Of a stretch of 64,000 bases of DNA, positions 1 to 11,549 are shown in pieces. The translations under genes were made by a program, and so were the position numbers. The notes under the pieces are model-generated. The model saw nothing but the letters and a program-made list of their open reading frames with translations. It did no database searches and had not been told where the DNA came from. This stretch comes from Brassica napus. Its lineage: Eukaryota; Streptophyta; Magnoliopsida; Brassicales; Brassicaceae. The DNA lies in contig NC_063450.1 of assembly GCF_020379485.1 (NCBI RefSeq), forward strand, positions 49,442,681 to 49,506,680. Direction: 5' to 3'. Position 1 is the first letter of the stretch. Every line of letters starts with the position of its first letter.

Positions 1-670
1 CTAATTATTTGGATCTCAAGATATATATACTATACTACTTGACTGAGATAACTTTTTTCTGAATCACAAAAAAATAGATACATTGATTTGTCGTGATAGT
101 GTTTTGGAAGAGGAACATGTAGATGGCATAGATTACAATAGGAAGGAGACGAATAAGGCAAGTTACAACCGTGAATATGATTTGTCTAATTCTTAGAAAA
201 CGACTTGTCTTTTGCTCATATACTGCAATAGGGCTTCTTCTCCTCCTTTTCAGCTGTGCGAAATTAGAAACCTAAAAGGCCAAAAATTCAAATACATAAA
301 TATGTCAATTTTATATAAATCCTCACGTCCCCACGAAATCGTTTGCATCAACATGTTTTTTGTTTACTCCTCCGCTGTACAATGTCGGCTTGTTTTGGAC
401 AATGGTGAAAATTAATTAGACCATTAAGTATAATCTCAGTGTAAGTATTCGAACATAAAAAATAACTGAATGCCTATTTGTTTGAACGAACAAGTAACTT
501 GTGCTTACCAAATACCAAGGCAGCATACACTTTACACTCATATGGCATATCCGAATTTGAACAAATTAATGACATACGTGAAACTACTTGAATACAAATT
601 TAGATTATAGAAATTGATTTTCCCTCACGTTTTATGATATGTTTTAATCTACTTATTTGTGAACCTTGTG
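1..670. other. Intergenic, no gene seen
   Basis: AT-rich sequence with only short open frames that have no recognisable family signature. I see no RNA gene or repeat boundary here. It ends at the 5-bp duplication (671-675) flanking the TRIM element. Confidence 0.6.
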
Positions 671-675
671 AATAT

Positions 676-1410
676 TGTAACATCCTCGTTTATGTGAAAA
701 AGTTTAAAATAATTGATTTGATTATTTATGTCACCAACGTGCATTTATTTTTGCAGACGCAGATTTATTTAGAATCTCAGGGTTAAGCGTGTTTAAGCTG
801 GAGTGGAAGAAAAATAGACGACTTAATAGGAAGTCATTTGCGGTGTCGTACGAGTGAAAGTAAAACCACAGAAAAAAATCATGTGGTGATCATGGCAGGG
901 TCATTGAACAAAATCTCTGAACCTCCAAAATATTAACGCACTGCATGTCGCAAGGGATGGGTCCACGGGCCGTGAGTGGACGTGAAAATTTCATTAACCG
1001 TGGATGATCAGAGCGTTACAAGTGGTATCAGAACTGGTTAGGCATTTCGGTTTTGAATCCAGAGGTATCTTGAGACTTGTCGTGGTCCGTAACGAAGATG
1101 TTACGCTTTGTGGATCGGGGTGAATTGTGATATCCTAATGTCTAACATATGTGGAAAAGTTTAAGAGAAGTGATTCACTAGTTATGTCACCAAAGTGTAA
1201 TTACGTTTTAGAATTTTAAAGTTAAACGTGTTGAACTAGAGTTGGAAGGACAAATAAATTACTTGAAAAGTAATGTAATGATTGCGGGTCACTAAACAAA
1301 AATTTTGAACTTCCAAAAAACTAATGCACCCCTGTTCCAGGAGACCATTCCCACCGACCAAATGAACGGGAGTGAAAAGCCCATTAGCCAGAGATGGTCA
1401 CGGAGTTACT
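676..1410 (+). mobile_element. TRIM (miniature LTR retrotransposon), complete
   Basis: Two direct terminal repeats, 676-1020 (345 bp) and 1126-1410 (285 bp, internally deleted), are diverged copies of each other; both start with TGT and end in GTTAC(A/T). They are flanked by an exact 5-bp target duplication AATAT at 671-675 and 1411-1415. Two bases after the left repeat is TGGTATCAGAAC (1023-1034), which matches the initiator-tRNA-Met primer-binding site of plant LTR elements at 11 of 12 positions, and a purine/G-rich tract (about 1111-1120) precedes the right repeat. The 105-bp interior cannot encode a polymerase, so mobilisation would need an autonomous partner. The divergence between the two LTRs shows an old insertion. 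The family (Br-type or Katydid-like TRIM) is inferred, not established. Confidence 0.88.
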
Positions 1411-1415
1411 AATAT

Positions 1416-2986
1416 ATTTATTTTGTTAAAAAAAAAACTTTTTGACCCAAAAATAAACCTTTTTTTTTGTCAGGAAAAAACCCTTCATTTATTTGAAAAA
1501 TATCATGAGAATGGACATAAAGAGTCAACATCCACTTGCGCCATGTGTTCCTCTTTGCCATTTCTTAAGTCAGAGTCAAAATCTCTTTTACGTGTTCTGT
1601 GGTCGACAAAAAGTGTCACAAACGGATGTAATCAAATAAACAACTTCCTTTGCTAAAATGTAATTATAAAAATAGTTAATAGTAAAAGGTCAATTTCATG
1701 CCTGTTCCAAAACAACGATTACAGACCAATGGTTCCAGATTTCCTGGTAAAAGCCTTCTTGCCCTATCATCCCCCTATGCTATGAGTTTTCTGTTTCCAA
1801 AAAGTTTTTGATTTGTCCTTCCAGTGTGTGTAGCCACAACTAAAATTTAAATGTAGCTAGTCCCTTAAAAGACGGAGTCAAACTAATGAAGTAGTGAACC
1901 TATACATTGTACCACACTTAGTAACTCCTTTCGTCTGTAGCTCCTTTGGGAACATGAATGGTTATAAAGTATATACATTCAAGAAATGGTTCAAAAGTAT
2001 TTTTTGTTTCTTCAAAATATCTTGCAATATGGTTTCTTGCTGGATGTAATATCGAAGTCAAAGAAACGAACTCCAGATAAATTATTTTGTTTGTTCCTAT
2101 TACATTGCACAGTAATAATGCATAATACAAAATTTGCATATACAGTTTGAGTTAAAAAAAAAAAGAATCCTATCAGATGATACGTATTGAAATAACTATT
2201 CATTCAACCATATTACGATTCTCAAATTTTTTACATTGATGATATTTCTCGTGAAGTATAAAGTAACCGAAGCTTTACGGTTCAACTCCGTATTCATGAC
2301 ACCGAATGTAAGGAAACAACAAAGTTGCTAATGAATATGGAGATATATTAAATGTTGTTTTATCTTTTAAATTTTGTTTTATTTTAAATATCATTTTACA
2401 TTTTAAAGTCATTATCAAATGTTTTTTCTAATTTTTAGATTGTTTATCTTGTTGATTAACAAAGTTAAATAAAATAATATATTAAATAGGGATAAAATAG
2501 AAAAATTAATCATTTTTTATAATCCTTGTATAAAAACGTTAAACAACAAACAGAAGGAAGAATTAAAATAAACAAAGTTGCTAATACATTATTATCTCAT
2601 TGGAAAATGTGTAGTTTGCCTAATTTTTCGAAAAATAAACATTTGCCATATAAAATTCATTTGTGCGTAGGGGGCTCCTGAAAGTATACAATTATTAATA
2701 TGAACCATTACGACCCATGGCTACAAATTTGTAGTCATAGCAAGTTCTCAGACATTTTTATTACAAGAAAAACCTAACTTTGATCAGCACTTTCCCGACA
2801 AATACGGTTTGTAAACGTTGTTTAGTTTAATTTCATTGTATGTAATAAACTTGCGAATCCAGCAGGATCGTGTTTAACAAATAAAAAAAGCATTCGATGT
2901 ACATATATAATGGCCGGCAATAAGATTGCGAGGAAGTATTGGAAAGGAGTTCGTGATTCAGCCATTATTTAATATTTTATTAGTGT
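1416..2986. other. Intergenic, no gene seen
   Basis: AT-rich, with homopolymer A and T runs near 1430-1470 and 2150-2170. The short open frames on both strands lack codon structure or motifs I recognise. No transposon ends with target duplications were found here. Confidence 0.55.
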
Positions 2987-3059
2987 AGTGATTATCACAC
3001 TTTGTCATGTAGTGAAAACAAATCTCAATAAATTTACCTGACAAAGTGTGATAATCACT
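2987..3059. repeat. Perfect 21-bp inverted repeat with 31-nt loop
   Basis: The 21 bases at 2987-3007 are the exact reverse complement of 3039-3059, separated by 31 nt. The pairing stops abruptly outside the arms, so this is a clean stem rather than a decayed TIR element. It could be a small-RNA precursor, a cruciform or a cassette left by an inverted duplication; I cannot tell which. Confidence 0.85.
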
Positions 3060-3609
3060 GCTAGCTCACCGCCCACCCCACCTCCACTTCACTTAAAATA
3101 TTTGCAATTGAAATAATTTATCTCTCGTTATAGGAACGAAATGTGTTACCATCCAAGTGCGGGAGTTCGCAGAGAAATGACATGATTGTCATCGCTTACG
3201 GGAACTCATTTGGACGTGATATATACATGGCCCTAAATGATTCGTTATCTCTTGAGAAAGAAAACTGTCTCTAACAATAAAGGAACTTAAAATGCTGATC
3301 GGCGTTTGTAATCACAGTGATATACTCCTAAGATGTTGTACTTTTTATTACAAACACAATATCTAGCTACTATAAATTTTAATTAGATACACTCCTATTT
3401 GAAAATTATGTAGAAATGTCAGAATTAACTATCGGTACACGAGGTGCCATGTTAATTATTGGGATGGTAGCTACTAGCTAGGCAATGTCGAGGAATGACC
3501 AACTAAAATTTCGTCCCACAAAAAGAAATAAAATAAAATAAAATACATATTGTATAAGTATACATTGGACAAATATGAATATTTATTTCATATATGCATT
3601 AACACTGTG
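3060..3609. other. Intergenic, no gene seen
   Basis: AT-rich sequence between the perfect inverted repeat and the target duplication of the retroposon at 3624. I recognise no coding or RNA feature. Confidence 0.5.
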
Positions 3610-3623
3610 AGAATGTTGAATTT

Positions 3624-4750
3624 TTTTTTTCGGTCTGAAAATATTCATTCAACAAAGAGATACACGATTGATACACAAACCGATACACAAACCGGAGGAA
3701 AACAAGATATCTCAAGAAACATAAGTCCAAAGAGAGGCACCTAAAACTCACACTAGGGTGACTTACAAGAACAAGGAACACAAATACATACACTCCTGTA
3801 AAAATGAAATTACAAAACCCACAATGATAATAGTTCACTAAAGCTTGCACCAGTATCTGAACGAGATATATCGTTGTCGCCTGCGGCTGACCAAACGATA
3901 ACTTCAACCTCTACCAACACCGAGAGCACTTCTCTCCACCTCAAAGAAACCAGACTTTATAACTCGCCAAGATAGAACCATTCTTGGAACATACTTTTTT
4001 CCGGATACGGCTGCGGCACAACTTCATTGCGTCCAAGCAACGCCTCGATAAAAGAACACTCCAATCTCAACAGATCTGGAGATAAACGAGGTCAGACCGA
4101 GTAACGACCACACTGAAGCAGTAGCTACAAACAGGAAAGCGTTCACACCCTCATCACACACTGAAATATTACAAGCTTAGGACTAAAAATCAAAAGAGAA
4201 CCGAATAATTTCCTGATATAGAGGTCAAGAGCCACACGACTATCTAGACTTCACTAAAAACACATAACTAAAAAAATCCTCGATTCACTTGCAGGAAACA
4301 AAAGCCAGAAAAGAGCCCACAACCAACAGAGACAAGAGCCATAAGACTCTCTTAACCACCACAACAAAAATGGACTGATTCAGTCCGAGAACCAAGAATG
4401 GTCGTTTCACGCGCTTCACGCGCCTACACTATGGAAGAAAGGCAGACAGATCTGAGCCATCAGAGAAGGAAGCCACTGGATGGGTAGAGAGAGTCACTGC
4501 TGCATCATCACATCTTCAGATCTGGGCCACACACGCCTAAATCGAACCGTAGCTCAATCGGCGAACCGTTGCTTCATCTCACAAACAAAGAGACCGAGGA
4601 CCATACAAAGAAACAAACACTAGAACAGGCTCAACGCCGTGGCTCGAGAGCCAACGGACGCTGGCCGAGCAAGAAATCCGGTGAAGTCTTCTTTTTCTTT
4701 GAAAGGATAAGAGAGAGTGTTTCAGTGTTTTGGCTCTACTCTGATTCGTC
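3624..4750 (-). mobile_element. RT-less poly(A) retroposon, minus orientation
   Basis: Exact 14-bp direct repeats AGAATGTTGAATTT at 3610-3623 and 4751-4764 flank 1127 bp that begins on the plus strand with a T run (to 3630), which is a poly(A) tail in minus orientation. The interior is less AT-rich than its surroundings. Its minus-strand 3' end reads like a crucifer LINE 3' end (GAATATTTTCAGACCG followed by A). No reverse transcriptase, endonuclease or RNase H coding is visible, so I call it a non-autonomous, LINE-dependent retroposon. A processed transcript of a host gene is a less likely alternative, because no conserved protein is recognisable. Confidence 0.8.
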
Positions 4751-4879
4751 AGAATGTTGAATTTATGATTACAATTCTTTGATTATTCAAATTAAAGTTT
4801 TGAATAATAAGACTACGGTGTGGTAATAAAAACTTTTTAACGTAACATTTTGAGTCATCATGCATGATGCTTTGATATA

Positions 4880-5151
4880 CTCCTTCTATTAAAACAAAAA
4901 GAAAATTCTAGATTTAATTTTTGTTCTAAAATAAGAGATTTTAGAATTTTTGGTATTTTATTAATAAATTTTGATAAATTTTATAATTTTAAAAAACATT
5001 AATTGAGACTATTTGAATTGATTAGATGTTATTTGTTGTTAGTTATTGAAAAATGTATTGTAAATTAATGAATTTAGTTATAAACATTCATTACATTTTT
5101 AATATGTGTGAATATTCTAGAAAATCTTTACTATTTCGGAAACAGAAGGAG
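4880..5151. mobile_element. Stowaway (Tc1/Mariner) MITE
   Basis: A 272-bp AT-rich element with TIRs starting CTCCTTCT(A/G)TT at both ends, bordered by TA at 4878-4879 and 5152-5153. It has the CTCC(C/T)TC(T/C) signature of plant Stowaway MITEs and no coding capacity. A decayed relative is recognisable at about 18760-18985 from shared interior sequence. Confidence 0.85.
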
Positions 5152-5445
5152 TATTTTGAAAGCAATAACCAACTAGCTTAATTGAAATAATTGCATAATC
5201 ATGATATACATTACTTACTTCACTTGCGTCTAATCTCGTGTAAGTCCATTTTGATCAGTCCTTCATTAGAGGCTAGTATTGACTATTGAGTCAATACATT
5301 GAAACCTTATTTTTGATAACTATATCATGAGCGGACTAGCACTGAATATTGGATTTATATGATTCCATGTGTGGACTAACACTGAATATTGAAATTATCC
5401 AACACTTGTATGTTTAGTTTTCATGGGCTTTTTTTGTTTAGTTTT

Positions 5446-5557
5446 TTTTTCTGAAAAACTGATTATATTAGAAACTAATGGCCCAATGGGTTAAGACGAT
5501 TACAACCAGAAAGAAACTCGATAGTAAACCAAAAGACGGGAGTAACTAAAGCATGGG
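5446..5557 (-). mobile_element. 5'-truncated LINE 3' end (112 bp)
   Basis: A minus-strand LINE tail (CAGTTTTTCAG followed by a poly(A), seen as a T run at 5442-5450) is bordered by 15-bp direct repeats TTTTTGTTTAGTTTT at 5431-5445 and 5558-5572. The interior is only 3' UTR. This is a typical severely truncated LINE insertion. Confidence 0.65.
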
Positions 5558-5572
5558 TTTTTGTTTAGTTTT

Positions 5573-6044
5573 CATGCTTTTTGTCATGCTCTCCTTAGCC
5601 ATCCCTATCCTTTGTCATGCTTTATGTTTAGTTTTCATGGGCTTTTTTTTTAACATTGCTTAGTTTTGATGTTTAGACTTGAAAAATACAAGTCTAATTA
5701 ACTAACACGTCATTTGATCGGTTTTTTTAAAATCAGGTGTTACTGTTATTTTAAAAAGATGATCTTATATAAGAATTATGAGTAAATAGGTGAGCAGTTA
5801 TCGTAATTGGTAGATTATGTTCACGTTAACTATGCTAGTAAATGATCGACACACTTCCATAAACTATAAATTGATAGTCCACTTTAATTATCGGAAGTCT
5901 TATATTACAGAAATTATATCACCAAAACCATTCTTTCTATATGTATTTTACCATAACCTCACTCCCTAAACAACAAGAAAATAAGATTATATTCTCTTTT
6001 ATATGTTCTAGTATTTTCTCCAACAATTCCAACTAAGGTAAACT
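5573..6044. other. Intergenic, no gene seen
   Basis: AT-rich sequence between the LINE fragment and the target duplication of the next retroposon. It contains short repeats of the phrase TTTAGTTTTCATG. No gene is recognised. Confidence 0.5.
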
Positions 6045-6060
6045 AACCTTAATGTGTTCC

Positions 6061-7611
6061 AAAGGCAACACTATCGAAGCGACACTGTAGGGCAAGCCTT
6101 TAACCCAGTGAGATCTTCCCTCTCTAACCCAGTGAACCTTTAACCCTAATCAGCTTGCGCTGTCTTCAGCCGGTGGCGGCTCCGGCGGATTCGCTGCCTC
6201 CGTCGCCGGATGTCTCTCTCCCTTCTCTATCATTTCTTTCTCCTTCCTTGCCTCGTCTCTTTCTCCCTCTTCTTAGCTTCGTCGATATACTTTCCATTGT
6301 GGTTTCTCTCACTCCTCTCCGGCGTCGCTGCCCGGTGGTGAAGATTTTGGAGCGGTGGTGAGGCGCGACTGGGAGAGTGGAGCTTGGTGGCTCTTCCGTG
6401 GGTTTCCTTCGAGACATCGCTTAGATCTGGCCAGATCTGCTTTCAATGGTGGTCGATTTTGCTCCGGTGGTGGTGCTCCAGGCCTCAGTCGTTTCTTCCG
6501 GCGTCAGTTTGCGGTTGTTGATGACAAGTGCCCTCGTTCTCGGTTTGGGGGTTCTCGTTTTTGAGATTTCTCTTCAGATCTATCTTCTTCTCATTACCAG
6601 TGAGAGTTTATTGTATCAGGAGTTGATTTTGAATCTCAGGCAAGTTCTCAGACCGTGGTGGTGATTCTCTGCTGGCAGCTCTCCTTGTAGGTTGGTGTAG
6701 TGCTCCTTGTGGCTAAAAGGTGTCTCTGTCAAGCTCGTGAGATAGGGCTGAGCTCTTCTTCTTGGCTAAATCAGAAGTGGCGATTTGGTGAAGCGGGTTG
6801 TTTGAGCTTCTCTTTGCGGATAAAGGTCAGACTCTGGTTCTCAGGGTCAGTCGCTCGTGCGGGTTATTGTTGGCTTAGGTATGTTGTAGTCGACCTTGGA
6901 CTACAGTCCCGGTGAGGGCGAGTGTTGCTAGCACCTCTGCAGATAGGGTGTGGTTCCGCGGATTCTTTGCCCTGTGGTGTTAGCGTCCTTTTTTCGTACA
7001 TAGTCTGGTGGTGGTGGCGGGTTATCAGCCAGTGGTCTATCCAAATAAGAGTGGTTTTGCGCTCGAAGTGGGGGTGTTAGTGGTTCCAGTGGGGGTCTTT
7101 GGGGTTTTTAGAGTTCTCAGGTGCCTGTGAGTTTCATGAAGGAGGAGTAGAGGTGGCTGTTTTGCGGTGCTTGGTGACCGGTGCTTCGACAGGCTCTGGT
7201 TCGTCGGTTCCGCCGTTTCGGTACAGCCCCATTGTCGTCTACTCTGAATTCCAAGCTCTAGTTGGTATCTGTGCAGTTGCAGGTGGTAGGACCTTTGTGG
7301 TAAGGCCATTTTTTTGGAGGCGAGTGCCTGGGGAAGCTAACTATACCGGCTTGTGACTCATGTTTTAACTGGCGCCTTCCTTTGGAGTTCGATCTTGCGT
7401 GCTGCTCGCTCTTGGCAACCCTTTCAAGCTCTTCCCGTGTGTTCTCTCTTCTACTTCTAGGTTCAGCTCATATCTCGCGTTTTCCTTACTGTATTTGTTG
7501 TTGTGTTATAGTTTCTTTTTGGTGTTTGTCTTCTGCTACTAGTGATTCTCTGTAACTTCTGTCACAAACTTTAAAATGGTAATGCAATGTTAACATGTTT
7601 AAAAAAAAAAA
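6061..7611 (+). mobile_element. RT-less poly(A) retroposon, plus orientation
   Basis: A 1551-bp GC-enriched insertion ends in a poly(A) run (about 7600-7611) and is flanked by exact 16-bp target duplications AACCTTAATGTGTTCC at 6045-6060 and 7612-7627. Several open frames of 60-90 codons exist but none shows a conserved domain; proline/serine-rich translations near the 5' end recall LINE ORF1 leaders but prove nothing. Reverse transcriptase is absent. The exact duplication indicates a fairly young insertion mobilised by a LINE machinery in trans. A Sadhu-like retroposon is a possible class, by size and structure only. Confidence 0.85.
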
Positions 7612-7627
7612 AACCTTAATGTGTTCC

Positions 7628-8960
7628 TTGCCAGTGTTGTTGACACATTTTCCAGAGGTACACTACGTACCTTCAAGCAGAATTATTAGGTCATTATCGA
7701 AACTTTTACTATCTGTTTGCAATCTTTTTTCTTCTAATCGACCCATATGCTAGTTAAATCTTTTGGAAAACAATCCCATCAATAATGTTTCGCGTATCTT
7801 TTTAAAAGTTAAATTAAGTGTTGGTAATTTCAATTAGAGACAAGCTCATAGTTATCTTATCACAGCTCACAAACCACCCGGCTATTAATGTTACACCGGC
7901 TATTATTTCGTGTCTCAAATTATTTTGTTTGTGCGAAACAAAAAAAAAATATTTTGTTTTGCAAAAAGAAAAAACTAAATGTATACATTAGTGTTCCTAT
8001 TTTTGTCCTCTGACAAAGTTTATGGGTTTTGATTTTATGGTCCTTTAAAAAACAAAGACTAAAGAGAAAACTTTTTTAAAAAGTAAACAGAGGAGCGGAC
8101 GTCAGCCATCACATGACGGGAGGAAGTGACCAAGTGGACCGAATAGAAGAAAAGGCCTCGAAAACAGAGAACGGTGCCGTTAGCGGACTAACGGAGATAG
8201 AGTAGATGAAATGTGGGTCCAACGATGGAGCCGGAACGTTCCGTCGTCGGTCCAACGAGTGTTCTTGTATTTATTGGACAAATGTATCCGTACGGTCTTG
8301 TTTTCTTGGTTTCAAAATCGAACTTTCCTTCTTCACGATTCTTAAGGCAATAACCATTGACTCAGCACGACAACATCATCAGTATCTATGTATGTAATAC
8401 ACGTTTTATACTTGCACAGTTACAATGACAAACAAGTATATTGATATGTAATAATTCTTCCTAATTTTGTAACCAAAATAATCATGTTATTTAATATTTA
8501 CAATCAAAATTAAAAAAAAAAGCTCTAACTGTGTTATTTTCTTTTAACTAGGTAAGATTCGTTTCGTTCAGAATTAAACAAAGGAAATATATATGTGTAT
8601 TTATATATTAAAGAATAGTATATTATATATTAAATAACCGGGCCCAATCCAATGTCTCACTATTTTTTAATAGATAATGATCAGATTTTTTTAAAAAATA
8701 GTAGTATTTTTATATTAAAAATAAAAAAAAGGTCCAAATTTTTTTCATATAATTTTTTTTATTTCCACAGATTTATTTTTAAAAATAATTCTGGTATTTT
8801 GTAAAAAACATATATCTATCAGATTTTTTAAAGAAAAATAATAGTTTGGAAATTAATTTTTTTTTTTGCATCAGGGCCCATGACACCATTGAGCCGGCCC
8901 TGGCTATAATTTAAAAACTTTGTAAAATTATGTAAAAAGATTACGGTAAAGCGGAGAAGC
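7628..8960. other. Intergenic, possible hAT relic near 8640-8892
   Basis: No gene recognised. A GC-richer patch at 8090-8330 has short open frames without known motifs. At 8875-8892 the sequence CAGGGCCCATGAC and GAGCCGGCCCTG resembles the end of a crucifer hAT-type element, with a possible other end near GGGCCC at 8641, but I find no target duplication. The region runs up to the poly(T) at 8961 that marks the 3' end of a minus-strand LINE. Confidence 0.4.
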
Positions 8961-10200
8961 TTTTTTTTTTTTTGTACAACAAAAGGCTAAAACGAAACTA
9001 ATGTGATTCCTGATCCAAGAGCCACCTTGGGGGAATTGAGTCAACATAAACCATAGCAGAAGGTTGATTCCTAGTACCTCGTGCCAGCTTATCCGCCATT
9101 GTGTTTTGTGCCCTCGGAATATGTTGAATAGTAAAGGGGTGAAAAATTCCTTACGTCGCAGAAACTTCTCCTTGTGTGTAGTGAACGCCGGCCATTCTGT
9201 AGGTGTAGACACCATCTTCACCAGTCGATAGCAGTCAGTTGCAAACACCACTTATGAGATTTGTAGGGTCTTCATGCACTCCATCGCCCATATCAAAGCT
9301 TCACTTTCAGCATGTAAAGGTGATAGACTCTTGCAAATAGCCATTACACCCATCATAGTATCAGTTGATCCACCTTTTTTGTAAACTCATCCTTGTCTTG
9401 TACAAGAATCATGTTCCCTCCATGCCCCATCAATGTAACACTTATCTATCTCCAAAGCATCATGGTTCTCCACAATATGTGGGGGAGCCCGATTTACTAA
9501 ATTTTTGGTCTGAGATTCAGCCCACAAAACACTTTCAATTTCCGCAGTCCGGAGAAAATCTAAAGGATCCCTTATCTTAGCATTCAGATTCTTCCAAATA
9601 TACCATAAAATTCATGGAAAATGGCTCAAATCTAATGTTTTTGGTGTCCGCCAAAAGAGATAGTCCATATTTGTAAAAAGAGATGGGGTCGGAAAAATCT
9701 TTGGGCATGATGGGATATTAGATAAAGCCCAAATTTGAAGTGCTAATGGACATTCAAAAAACACATGATTAACTGATTCTTCTTCAACCCCACACATTTG
9801 ACAGTGCATACCACATTTAATTCCCCGTGAGTGAAGATTCCTATACACCAGTAAACAACCAGAAATTATTTGCCAAATAAAATGTTTCAATTTTGGTGAG
9901 CATTGCAACTTCCAAGAGTGCGCCAATAATGGTTTTGTATCCGGTCTCATATCCCTATACTGAGTACCCTTATCAGGATATAATTTCTATGTCCGATAGT
10001 TTGATTTTACCGTGTATCTACCATGATCCGCAAAATGTCAGCCATATGAATTTGGCTTAGGGTGAACACTAATGGCTAAACTCCGTATAGTATTCACATC
10101 GTCCTGATGGACATATGCGTTGAGTAAATCAAGGTTCCAAGAAAGATCAACTGGATTAATTAAATCTTCCAGTGGAGAAGGTATTTACTACGTAAATCTT
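8961..10200 (-). pseudogene. Decayed LINE 3' half (zf-RVT and RNase H)
   Basis: Read on the minus strand, a broken frame runs from about 10195 to 8974 and ends in a poly(A) (T run 8961-8973). The segment at 9950-9612 encodes a zf-RVT domain: WKL(x)CSPKLKHFIWQ, then CGMHCQMCGVEEESVNHVFFECPLALQIWALS, where the Cys/His spacing matches the zinc-binding domain that follows plant LINE reverse transcriptases. Downstream, interrupted frames resemble the RNase H domain of the same elements (phrases such as HAESEALIWAMECM and VFATDCYRLVKMV). At least one in-frame stop lies where a Trp is expected (near 10030), and frames switch near 9600 and 9250. The reverse transcriptase and endonuclease are missing, so this is a 5'-truncated, dead copy. 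I could not define its target duplication. Confidence 0.8.
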
Positions 10201-10274
10201 TTACCAAGAAAAAGTTTTTATTACTACAATATAAAGAAGAAGTCTTGTTGCACAAAAAAAAAGTCATAAATATA

Positions 10275-10512
10275 GTCCCTCCGTTTCGATTTAATTGTCG
10301 TTGTAGGAAAAAAAATTCGTTTCAAAAGAAGTGTCGTTATAGAGTTTTAATGCAAAATTTATTAATAAGATTATCCATTTCATTTTCTATTGGTTGAAAT
10401 ATGGTTTGATGTATATGTAATTGTATTGTTATTTTGGAAATATACAAAATCAAGTGTTTTATTAATCTGTATGAATAAATTTAGAATGACAATTAAGATG
10501 AAACGGATAGTG
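10275..10512. mobile_element. Stowaway MITE
   Basis: A 238-bp AT-rich element with TIRs GTCCCTCCGTTTC and (reverse complement of the right end) CACTATCCGTTTC, extending about 25 bp with mismatches. It is bordered by TA at 10273-10274 and 10513-10514. No coding capacity. Confidence 0.82.
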
Positions 10513-10514
10513 TA

Positions 10515-11150
10515 TTAAAATGATCCACTCTAGCATCTACGACGTTTAAGAAAATAAAAACGATAAAATCCAAAGAAGGCTACCGTTTATAAAAAATTGT
10601 CCAGTAAAAACATACTTTCAGTTACAGTTGCCACGTAAAAATGTGCACATTGTACACTGTGAGATCGAATTTCTATGAACTTATCGTTGTCACAAGAACT
10701 TGTCATTGTGTAATGATTATTCTTCCGGTCACCAAAGCATTTTTACCATCTTATATTTATTGCATATTGTATTGGATAGAATATTCTAAATATTTTAAAA
10801 TTAATTTACACCACGTTCCACTAAAAAATTACAAACAAGTGAAATACAATTTTTTTATGCTTTACTCTATTCTTTTTTTAAATGAAGAAAAATATATACT
10901 CAACTTTACTCATCTTCTTTTTGAATGAAAAATATATTGGAGAGTCGAACTCTCAACGTCATGGTCACTCAATTTTATTCCATATTTTGCTATAATAATA
11001 ATAATTTATATTATTACTTTTTTACTCTTATTTTCATCATTTCATTCTCTATCATTTTTCACATTTTTATTCCAATTTACTCTAATAAAACCAATCACAA
11101 TCTATATTACTCATAAAACGAAACTTGATTTGTTGAGAGATGAGAACTTA
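10515..11150. other. Intergenic, no gene seen
   Basis: AT-rich sequence with two longer open frames (10641-10928 and 10925-11116) that are low-complexity and match no family I know. It ends at the TTA target site of the CACTA element. Confidence 0.5.
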
Positions 11151-11169
11151 TTACACTACAAGAAAACAC

Positions 11170-11440
11170 ATGCTTAACGACGAAAATTAACGAGGAAAAA
11201 CAATCCTCGTAAATTTGCGTCGAGTTTACGACGAATTTACGTGAAAAACTAAAGTCATCGTTATTTCCTCGTAACGTAACGACAAAACTGTTTCGTCGTA
11301 AAATGTATGTAATTTTACGAGTATTTTACGAGGAAAAACTATTTCCTCGTAAATACGACGTAAATTTTACGTGGTATTTACGAGGGAATAGTTTACGTGT
11401 ATTTAGCGAGGAAATTTTTGCCCACCTAATTAATTTTCGT
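11170..11440. repeat. CACTA left subterminal repeats
   Basis: Just inside the left TIR there are many short direct and inverted copies of two motifs, TTTCCTCGTAA (and its complement TTACGAGGAAA) and TTCGTCGTAA. In En/Spm elements such subterminal arrays are the binding sites of the TNPA protein; that this motif is the binding site here is inference from position and density. Confidence 0.75.
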
Positions 11441-11549
11441 CGTAAATTCATAGCAAAATTACAACTACCAGATTCGAATTTTCCTATAAATATGGATGTT
11501 TGAACATCATTTTAAACACACCAACAACAAAAAACGTGAAAGAAAAAAA

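Noticed and set aside
2270..2300. tRNA-like GGTTCAACTCC
   Set aside because: The flanks do not fold into an acceptor or anticodon arm, so it is a chance match to a B box.
7037..7356. Open frames on both strands in the GC-rich stretch near 7.1-7.3 kb as host genes
   Set aside because: They lie inside the poly(A) retroposon 6061-7611 and show no protein family signature.
8641..8892. Complete hAT element with GGGCC ends
   Set aside because: The putative right end is convincing but no matching left end or 8-bp duplication was found, so it is only mentioned as a possible relic.
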